In this document: in pieces, positions 1 to 10,678 of the stretch
Numbering within the stretch: position 1 is the stretch's first letter
How the letters are laid out: the number at the start of each line of letters is the position of its first letter
DNA from: Rapana venosa
Taxonomy: Eukaryota > Mollusca > Gastropoda > Neogastropoda > Muricidae
Reading direction: 5' to 3'
Assembly: GCA_028751875.1 (NCBI GenBank)
Contig: CM054138.1
Span: forward strand, 48,263,825 to 48,327,824
Length of the DNA stretch: 64,000 nucleotides
Position numbers and translations under genes: made by a program
The notes under the pieces: model-generated
What the model saw: only the letters and a program-made list of their open reading frames with translations
The model's database searches: none
Told to the model about the DNA's origin: nothing

Positions 1-71
1 AATGGTGAACATTGGAACTCTAGCTAAGCAAGCCACCAAAAAAAAAAAAAAAAAAAAAAAAGATGACATAC

Positions 72-265
72 CTGAGCGGTAGACGACAACAGACTGATAG
101 CAGCCACTTGCTGAAGAGAGGAGGCAGCGTTCATTTCCAAAGTCTTGACGCAGGAGGTCGTGAGTTCCTGAAGACTTGGGATGCCTGTCCAGCAGGAAGC
201 ATTTCTCCCAGAGTCTTCACTGCGTCGGCGTAGAATACCACCATGTCCAGGTCCACAGCATCTTG
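72..265 (-). CDS. TARBP1: TARBP1 exon 11, with probable one-base frameshift
   Basis: 194 nt, acceptor ATTCAG|CAAGAT, donor GCTCAG|GTATGT. The entering frame gives 'QDAVDLDMVVFYADAVKTLG...' and then stops at TGA. The second half reads well in the same +2 frame as in exon 8 ('SLQELTTSCVKTLEMNAASS', 'LQQVAAISLLSSTAQ'), like human '[20 protein letters not shown]'. If one base is missing, the exon is phase 0 to 0. The next exon is outside the window. Confidence 0.65.
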
Positions 266-3200
266 CTGAATACATATACATACACATATGCATGTAAATC
301 GGTGGTCTAGAGGTAACGCGTCTGTCTAGAATGTGAAAAGTTTTCAGTCGGACGTGTGCGGTGGTTCGAATCCCGTTTGGACCTGAAAATTTCCCCCCAT
401 CCCTTAGATCATGAGTGGTGGTCTGGGCGCTAGTCTTTCGGATGAGACGATAAATTGAGGTCCCGTGTGTTACACATAATTATTTACCGCACGTAAAAGA
501 ACCCACGGCAATGAAAGAGTTGTCCCTGGCAAAATTCTTAGAAAAAAAACATTCTGATAGGGAAACAAATACAGCTGCAGACAGGAAAAAGAATTAAAAA
601 AATGGGTGGCACTGCTCTTGTGGTGACACGCTCTCCCCGGGGAGAGCAGCCCGAATTTCATGCAGAGAAATCTGCCTGTCTTAAAGTGGTATAAATAAAC
701 ATTTTTTTTAAAAACCACAGCTGTCAGTTTCCCCCACTTTCTGCTACTCTCCACTGCTGTCTATCTGGGCCAGCTGGTGCTGATTATAGCAGAAACTGAC
801 CATGCTTGGACTTACTAAAAGAAAGGGGTTCGCTAATTCCAGCATTGGGCCTTTGACATAGTTATGCTGGAGTTGCACGCTGTTAAATCTGTGTATATAT
901 ATATATACTAGTGTATGAATGCATGCAGGTACAAAATATGGATAAATATGCTAAGAAAAGAGCAGAGCAAAATGGCAAATTTGTTTCAGAAATAAGATGT
1001 TTGAGTGTGCTGGTGCACGAGATGTCAAACACACACAAACACCATGCAACACATAAAAACACATACACACAAAAACACAACACAACATACACGCACACAC
1101 CACCTCATTTTCTGCAGCAGCAGAGTCCAAAACTCTCCTTGTCACATACAACAGCAACTCCTGCCAGCACGACTGAACCAAGCGGCAAAGATGCTCACCA
1201 GAAACATCTTCTCTCCCCTCTTTGCCTGCACAAAACAAGTCCACATTAAGCGAAGGAGATCACCTGGTTTGGCTTTAATGTAGCGATTTATATCACTGTC
1301 TTCTAGCATATTCTTCTTCTTCTTCATTGTCGGTTGAATGCTCAAACAGCAACTATGGTTGTCTTGTCAAATGACGGAAAATACGTCGCACAACCATTTA
1401 GCGAATGACAAGTCAGGCACAGTGCATCCGACTTCAGCATGGGGGAAGAATTGTTATCTTTTTTTAAAGTCTTTCGGGGAAAAAAGGCAGGAGAATGGAG
1501 AGACCAAGAAGGCAAAAAATAGACCAGAAGGAGGTGACAAGAAGAAAAGGAACAAGGCAGAAACAAGAGAGGGATAGTAAAGAGGAAATTCCCAGCATGG
1601 AATATCCAGAAGATGCTATTTATACTGACAGGCCCCCTGGCATTCCCATGGGGAATTCTACCAAAATTTAATGTCCCCAGTAAAAATGGAAGCCAACTTT
1701 CTCTCCATAATATACGCAGAGCATGTCTCAATATGTGATTCATGTCTGTTTTAAAGTCAGTAATTAGAAAACTTCAGTCTCAACTTATTGCGGTTTTGTT
1801 TGGTAAAGAAGTACAAACATTTAATTTCAAAAGCAAAATGGTATGCACCATGTGACCATTTGGCAAAACATCAAATCCTTCAGCTTGCAACCACTGCCAC
1901 AAAATAATGATCCAGTTGAAATATCAAAAAAACCAATACTATTCTTGATTGAACTGTTTATTTATTATCTGGATATGAAAGCTGTGTAAAAAAGATATAC
2001 TGTTCTCAGCTACTTTTAATAAGCAACTTTTACATCAAACTGAACACAGTTGTGAAAAAAAGATCATACATAAGCATACACTTTTTTTTAAAGCCTAAAT
2101 AAGCCTACTTTTCCGTGTCTTTTTATCTCAATATTTAAAATTTTGAAAACAAAATTATTCAGAAATCTCAACAGTTTTTAAAAAAACTGACACACTTATT
2201 ACACAAACACTGAGGCTTACACTGCTTCCTTTCTTTGGCACACAAAAGGAGAAGATACAGGGCTCGATCTGCTTTCAGCTTCAGCATGTAGACACGTGTG
2301 TTGATGCTGTTGATAATGTCCACAGCTTTCCCTAATGTGGCCGTCAAGAGAGGCGTGGAGGTGTTGTCCCCTTCACTCGCACCGTTCCTGATCTGTTTCC
2401 GTTTGGCCATCTGTACCTCGCAGTCAGCCATCAGCATCACCAGTCTCCCAATTTTTGTCACTCGCAAACTCTCAGACAATGCATTCCCTGCCACATCTGC
2501 AATAAGTCAGTTGAGGTTTAAACGGACAATGGGAAGTAACTGAAAGCAGTGACAGTCAATACCAACACAAGTGCTAACAGGAATTGTATTATTCTCTACG
2601 CTAATGCTAAAACTTGCATTATCAACACCACCACTGCTGGCGACAATAGCTTCAAATATTATCGTGATCAGAATCAGGCTTTTTTATCCCTCCAACTCTT
2701 TTTTCTATTCTTTGGCTAGAGCTCTGAGGTTCACCAGTGATGAGATTTTGCATAGGCGACTGTTTTTGCCCACTATTCTGGTGGCATCATTCTGACTCAG
2801 GGATGCATATTGATTTGAAAATGATTAATTGACACAGACGTCTAATCTTTACCAAAATGTTTACTCTGAGCTTTAGTTTTCAATAATATAATCCCCTTCA
2901 TGTAGTGTGCATGATAGATAAGATTTAACACTTTTGTGCCTGGAGCTGTCATAGGCAAATCACTACGCTCATCTGAGCCTGCAGGGTCAAAATATTTAAA
3001 AATGACTCCTTGTCAATAAAACCTTTCTTACGGGACTGAAAGTTATCTAGTTGAACATATGATGAGTTTATTCAAAAAAAGATGCCGAACTACCTTAGTT
3101 GACCTCAGTTATAACAGAGTAGTGCTCAGTGGCACCTTTGATTCAAAGTTCCCAGCCTGGAAGTATTAAGAGCAACGATCAACAGCAAACTAAAAATGTT

Positions 3201-4895
3201 ACCACTGCAGCCACTACAACTACTAGATCTACTGGATCTACTACAGCTGCTACTACTCAGAACACACACACACACATAAACACCTCAACACATATTCATG
3301 CACACATCAGGGGAAGAGAAAGAGAGACTTGTTATGTTTGTGTCAGAGATCCAGAAAGAGGTAGCCAACTTCATCACCCTTTTTCTATTGGGTTGAAGTG
3401 TACTCATAACAATAAACTTGCAACAAATGTACTCAGAATGACAAAACTCCTTTTAAAGCTCTTTCCAAAGCCATTCTCTACATTGGATATATAATAGTAT
3501 TTATGTGCCTACTTCCATTCTACATATCCATTATCTGCCACACGCTGAACTTTAATGACCACCATAACAGAAAAAGTCCTATTTCAACATTACAACAATG
3601 ACAGTTCTGAGATAAAATATAGCTTAATGATGACTGCAGAAGTAACAAAGCCAGTAACTTTTCAGGCAGAATGATAATAAAACAACAACAAAATAATGAA
3701 AAGTGTCTTGCCTGGAGTGACGGTAAGGTAAGTGTCCAGCATGGAGTTCAGCGTGGTCGGAGGGCTGGCCAAGTCCAGGCAGGGTGAAGGTCACGGGTGG
3801 CGTTGTCGATCAGCCAGGACACCACCGATGCCCACAGACTGGTGCCTCTCTGCAGACTCTCCTCTCTCTCCATCACAGCCAGGGTCTCCATCACGTCTTC
3901 AACACCTGCCGCACTCTGAAACAATGCACGTGGGCATTGCAACAAAACTGTCACAGATGGACGGTACAGCTGAGTGGTTAAGGCTATTTGACTTCAATCC
4001 CAGAGGCCCATGAAATCATGGATTCGAATCTCGGCAAGAATTAGGTAAATTAAGGGTGGGGATTTTTTACCATCTCCCGAGCCAACTTCAAGTGCAGACC
4101 TGCCAATTCAATTCTTTTTATGTTTATACTTAAGCATGTAGTCCTCACCAGCTATCACACCAACACAATGTTTTTAGTTCTTTACAATTCAGGAATAAAA
4201 GACTATACTGATAGCTTCTCCTGTAGTGACTATGTAGGCAACAAATCTAATGAGTCCTCTCAAAGGTAAAAATATGCATTTCTTTTCCCAACAAATGAAA
4301 AAAAAAATTGCTTGGTTCTTGTCACAAACCTCTCTCATTGAAGACAGAAACTAAAGCTTGAGAATGATAACAGTTCAATTATTATTTGAGTTGGGGGGGC
4401 AAAGAGGGGGGGGGGTGGAGGGAGGGAGGATGGGGGGGTCAGGAAAGCCTTGTGGTTAGAGCATTGCACTCGTGACGTGATGGCCCAGGGTTGAGCCACC
4501 ACCAAGGCATCTGTTCAAGGGGATTTTCCATCTGGAATTAACATCATTACCACCTCCACTCACCTGAAAGTCCTTCAGATGAGACTATAAACTGAGGTCC
4601 TGTGTGCAAACACACAGAGAACATTTTGCGTAAATGTTAAAACCCATTGCAGCTTTCGGAAGAGTACGCCATTGTGTGCAAGTAGGGACGAATGACTTTT
4701 TTTTTTTAAAAAGCATGACATCATCCCCAAAGTCCAAATGTGGATACCTTAATGGTAAGAGGCTTATAAATCCTTAAATTGAACTTTGTGAAATGCCCTC
4801 TATGTCTCAAACCAGCAAAATCTCATATATGTTCAGAAATGCCACACCTAAAAAAATGGTATTTACATTCCTTCAATAGCAAAATTCATGTCTCT

Positions 4896-4932
<37 letters not shown>

Positions 4933-6761
4933 CCACCACCATCATTATCATTATGTCAACTGACGGATACTATAGCCAAGTAATAAACCCCAAAACTCTT
5001 TTAAGATAAAAGACTATGAAAAATACCACATCCACGCGCGTACCTTGTCCACTAAGTTGAGGACTGTCTTGGTCATGAAGCACTCTATGGCTCCCCTGGT
5101 GAAGGTCTCCAGGGTGGTCAGACTGGCAATGATGATCTCCCTGCACACAGCATGCACAGACAGACAGTATGCAACACTCCCTTGTCAAGTCACACACCCA
5201 AAAATCAACTGACCAACTCGCTTTGAAGACAGGATTATGGCTGCCTGTATGGCAAGAGAAACACCAGACCAATGACAACAAAAACATTCCCTCTAACCGC
5301 CCCCCTCCCCACCAAAACATACACACACACTTCCAGGTGATATGTTTGAAGTGACTGTGCTCAATTTGGGGGGTATATGCAGTTTTGTAAATTTTGTCAT
5401 CCATTCCCACCAGCACACAATGGCCTACTCTTCCAAAAAGTGGAACAGGTTTTAATATGTGTGGAAGATGTTCTCCGAGTCTTTGCACACAGGACCTTGG
5501 ATTATAGTCTCATCTGAAGGATACATGCAGGAGATACAAGCTTGAGTTGAATGCAGAGAAAAAGAGGGGGGAAAAATCAAATGACGCAATCAGTGCACTA
5601 CAAACAAGACACATTTCAAGCAAAAAATCTCAAAGCAAAATTTTTTTATATAACATTTAAGTATTGTTCATATTTGATAGAGCCAAAACTTTTTTTTTCA
5701 GAAACCTGACCAACTTTTTTCAATCTAAATCAAGAAAGAAAGAAAAAGACATGCCCCTTGGTGAAGTTGTACTCCATGGTCCACACACCAGCTGACATAA
5801 TACTCAAGTTATATCATTTTCATATTTCTTGATTCTTTAAAAGGAAGGCACTCATTAGGACTGAAATGGTGACAAAAAGCACACAGCATATTGTGTTTAC
5901 TGTTCCTGGAAAATCGGAACTGCACAAGGGGAGAATATGACCACCTCCTGCGCAATCACCGTTTCAAGTATGTGACTTTCTTCATGCAGCAATCTCAAAC
6001 TGTTTTTAAAAAGAAAACGTACAAATATGGCCCAAACTCACATGCAACATAACTGCGTCTTTGGGAAAGAAGGAAAAAAAAAATCTAAACAAAGTACTTT
6101 AAAAAACAACAAAAAACTTGTCGAGGATATTTCTTTCTTTTTTCTTAAAATGTTTTTTGATATTAAAAAAAAAAAATTTTTTTTGGGGGGGGGGGTTGAG
6201 AATACTTCTAAATGATAACCATTAATAACAAACAATCCAACATTTAAAAAACCAAAAAACAAAAAAAAGGACCCAAGACAGGAGTCTCAGACCCACCTGA
6301 CGGCAGCAAGGGTGTCACAATCCAGAATGGCATCAGGGGCGATGCAGGACAAGCCCTGAGTCATGAACACCAGAGGCACAGAGGACCAGTTCTCTCTCCT
6401 CAGGGTGGACAACACGTGCTGCATGAAGTCCACTGAAACAACACACATGCTTGACTTGACACGACTTCTTTCTAAAAAACAAAATTTGTCTCAGGAGTTA
6501 CGTGCTGTTGTGGTGAAAACATTTCAAGTTTTCATTTGATTTTTTTAATGTAAAGTCTTAAAAACTTTTTGCCGGACATTCTGAATTGTTCAACTGAAAA
6601 TGGTTTCAGCAACTTTTTATTAATACTCAGAATTTGTGAATGTTTGCTTCAAAGTCCAGTTGCTCATTTACTTTAGGTTGGACATTAGCAATTTTCCTCT
6701 TCCAGAGTTCATTTGATTTTATTTATGATGATTTTTGCCTGTCATAAAACATGCACACATG

Positions 6762-6792
<31 letters not shown>

Positions 6793-9700
6793 ACACACAC
6801 ACACACAAACAAACACATTCTGACATTTAATTTAATCAGGTTTATCTGTTTGCTTGTTGTTTGTACGTATAATTTCATAAATTTCTGATGGTTTCCTTTT
6901 ATCCTTCATTCAATTGTTCAAACAAATACACCGACATTAACTTCTCATTTTCCCCACTACCAGTCTAATATCACTTTCTAGTGGATAGACGTTAAAATGA
7001 AGACAAACACACAACTTCTTCTTTGACACATGCTGCCATGAATTCCACTGAAACAACAAACATGCTTGACATGACACAACTTCTTCTTTAACACATGCTG
7101 CCATGAATTCCACTGAAACAACACACACGCTTGACTTGACACAACTTCTTCTTTAACACATGCTGCCATGAATTCCACCGAAACAACACACACGCTTGAC
7201 TTGACACAACTTCTTCTTTAACACATGCTGCCATGAATTCCACTGAAACAACACACATGCTTGACATGACACCACGTCTTCTATAATACATGCTGCCATG
7301 AATTCCACTGAAACAACACACACGCTTGACTTGACACGACGTCTTCTTTGACACATGCTGCCATGAATTCCACTGAAACAACACACGTCTTCTATAGGAC
7401 ATGCTGCCATGAGTTCCATTGAAACAACACATAGGCTTGACATGACACGACTTCTTCTTAATTTCTTGAGGAGTTGCTCTGAGGCTCTGCACTGAACTTT
7501 TCAGGCAGTGCTGTCTTGAGTAAGTGGAACATGGTGGAGGTGAAGGGGGGGGGAATAGCCTAGTAGTTAGAGCATTGAGCTTGCAATCTGATGGCCCAGG
7601 TTCAAGCCACCACAGAGGCACCTGTCCACAAGGATTTTTCCCCAGGGGTTGACAACAATATCAACTCCACTTCCCCAAAAGTTCTTCAGATGAGACTATA
7701 AACCATGGTCACATATGCGAATGCAGGCAGAACATTTTGCACATATGTTAAAACCTATTCTGCCTTTCGGAAGAGTAGGCCTTCGATTCTGTGTTTCGAA
7801 AGATTCTATGAATGACTTTATTTCATCAAGTATCCCTGCAGTCAGAAAATGGCTATCGCAATGTTGGGCAAAAACAAGTCATATATGCAAAATCTCACTG
7901 TGTGAGTACTGGTGAACCTTGGGGAGCCCCAACCGAGGAACAAACAAGCAAAGACAAAAAATGTATCCATTACCTTTGTGCTTCTTGTCAACCAAGGACC
8001 CACATACACTGGCAAAGAACTGCTTCAGTCCAGTTCCCACTGAAGTGCAAGACCCCACTGGAGAGCCATCTGGCCTGAAAACAATAACACAACATAATAA
8101 AGTATGATACATACAGGAGAGCCATCTGGCCTGGAAACAATAAGTGAATAACACAACATAATAAAGTATTATATACAGGAACGCCATCTGGCCTGAAAAC
8201 AATAACACAACATAATAAAGTATGTTACATACAGGAGAGCCATCTGGCCTGAAAACAATAACACAACATAATAATTTAACAAAGTATGTCATATATAATA
8301 GGACAGCCATCTGATCTGTCAGCAGTAATCATGTATAATATACTGATATATTGAATATGAAAGAATTCTTTCCCGGCCTATCAACAGTTTCATCACATTA
8401 TTCTAAACCATATTTTCTTTCCTCAATACCTGCATAAAATTAGTAACAATGATAACTTGATTATCCAAAAAAAGTTAAGTTTTTATAAACAAACAAATAA
8501 TTATGAACAAAAAACCCAACAACAACAAAACTGTTGATATAACAGCTCACCCTAAAATTCTGTGCTTACCTTCAGATTTATCCTCAGAAACATCTTGAAA
8601 ATGTGCAAAATCAACATCATCATGATTAATCTAAACATTCATAAAGAATAAGTGTACCATGTGTGATTATATCATAACCCATCCCTGAAATCAAAATGTT
8701 ATGCCTTCATGGTGGGCAAAAATGGTCGCATTCACAAAATCTCACCACAGGGTGATCTGAGCTCTAGCTGAGGAACAAAACAACAACAAAAAATCATAAC
8801 CAACACTTTGATTAATCAAAATAAAAGTAGTTTCACCTGCATATTTTGATTTATGGTACTTTGCCCTACAAAATGATAAATGCTACACAAACTAAACCCA
8901 AACACTGTCATGGGTCTCACTTCAGTGCAGCGAGTGCGTATAATAACCACACGCATCTCCACACATACACATGCACACACAAACACACTGTACTCACACA
9001 CACACACACACACTCAGTCTCACACATACACAAACACACACACACACACTCACACACAATAACAGTCACACAAATACACTTTTCTGCCTAATAAAGTACC
9101 TTTGATAGAGCTTCAAATCTTGCAGAAATCCAAGAAGCTTCTCTGTAAGGAACTGAAAAATGATAAAGGCAACAATCAGTCATAATCTGAACTGCAATGC
9201 ACTGCACAAACAATATTTAAAATTATACATACAGGCACATACTTGTACATACACTAATATTTGTACACACTATACACATGTATACATGATTGCACCCACG
9301 AATGCACACACATACAGTACACACACATGTTCCTTTGCCTACACACATACTTGCATGCATACATGCACACACACACTTACACACAGGGACTGGATGGTTT
9401 TTTTAAAAAGTGCATAAGTGTGCATGAGTACTTATTCTATTACCTTTGAAATAAAAGAATAAAATAAAATAAATAAAAATAAACACACATGTACACACAC
9501 ACTCACACACACACACACACACGCACAAGTGCTTAGAACTACAATAGAATGTGTCATTTGACAGAACTTTACTTGGTTACATTAAATATAAGACCACACA
9601 AAATGAAATAAAAATATTATTTAAAAATATTTTTCAAATTGTTTTAAAAGACCACACAAAACTGCTACAGACACCAACAGTAAAAACACTAATATAGTTA

Positions 9701-10620
9701 GTAACAACTCTAGACAAAAGTTTACTAAATAGTAAATTGCTATTTTAAAGACTTGCAGCTGTAGTTGTACCTGCAGCTGGCCCTGTTCCATGAAGGGCAG
9801 ACTGGTGAAGTCCATGAAGAGCACTGTCTCAGCCGCCCATCGCATGATAAACACGCTCTCATGATTGAAGGCACGCATCAGCAGGGTCACAATCCATGAT
9901 GTGTGCAGCAACAAGGAACCTAGATCAAGTCAGAAACTTGTTGAGAAAGACACTGAAAATTAAGGGTGGTTTTTTTTTTGTTCTCTCTCTAGTCTAAAGC
10001 TCTTGCTCTCTCTCCCTCTATCTCTGTCTCAGTGTCTGTCTTGTCTCTCTTCTCTCTCTCTTCCCCCCTCTCTAGAGCTCTTTCTGTCTGTCCCCAGAGC
10101 TGCTGGTTCTGCAAAGGTGGCTGAGTTTCTTAACAAAGCTGTTTTATTACAAACACACAAATGATAAAAGCTTCAGCAATTAAAAAGCAAAAACTACCAA
10201 AATAAATCTACAGGAATGAAAGTAGTACACACTGATAGTGATACTGGAAGTGGAAGAAGAAGAATATATTTGATTAACCAGTCAGCCAGGCAGCTGAGTT
10301 TGCCAGACAACCAACCAATGAACCAATTACTGAATCAAGCACGCAGCTTTTTCAAACTGATTAACCAATTAACTTGAGTATAACTCTAAGTCTAATGCTC
10401 ACCTTTCTCAGTTTCCAACCAATGAACCAATTACTGAATCAAGTACCAGCTTTCTCAAACTGATCAACCAATTAACTTGAGCCTAACTCTAAGTCTAAAG
10501 CTCACCTTTCTCAGTTTTGGCCGCATTGAGCAGTGTCTGCATCCTAGGCAAGATTGGCTTGATAACATGAGTCTGTCAACAACATCGACAAAAACAAAGT
10601 TAAATCACTTGTGTGTCATA

Positions 10621-10678
<58 letters not shown>

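Noticed and set aside
298..375. tRNA gene
   Set aside because: A and B boxes are present, but the sequence continues into a SINE body and has no proper cloverleaf ends. The same applies to the heads at 3,955, 7,551, 14,586, 18,794, 46,406, 57,778, 58,500 and 63,941.
7003..7460. CRISPR-like array
   Set aside because: Units are tandem without unique spacers, and the DNA is animal.
7088..7621. Open frame of about 177 codons with repeated 'FQWNSWQHV' and 'EFMAACVKEEVV' units
   Set aside because: It lies wholly in the 65-bp tandem array; the open frame follows from the repeat length and lack of stops, not from a gene.
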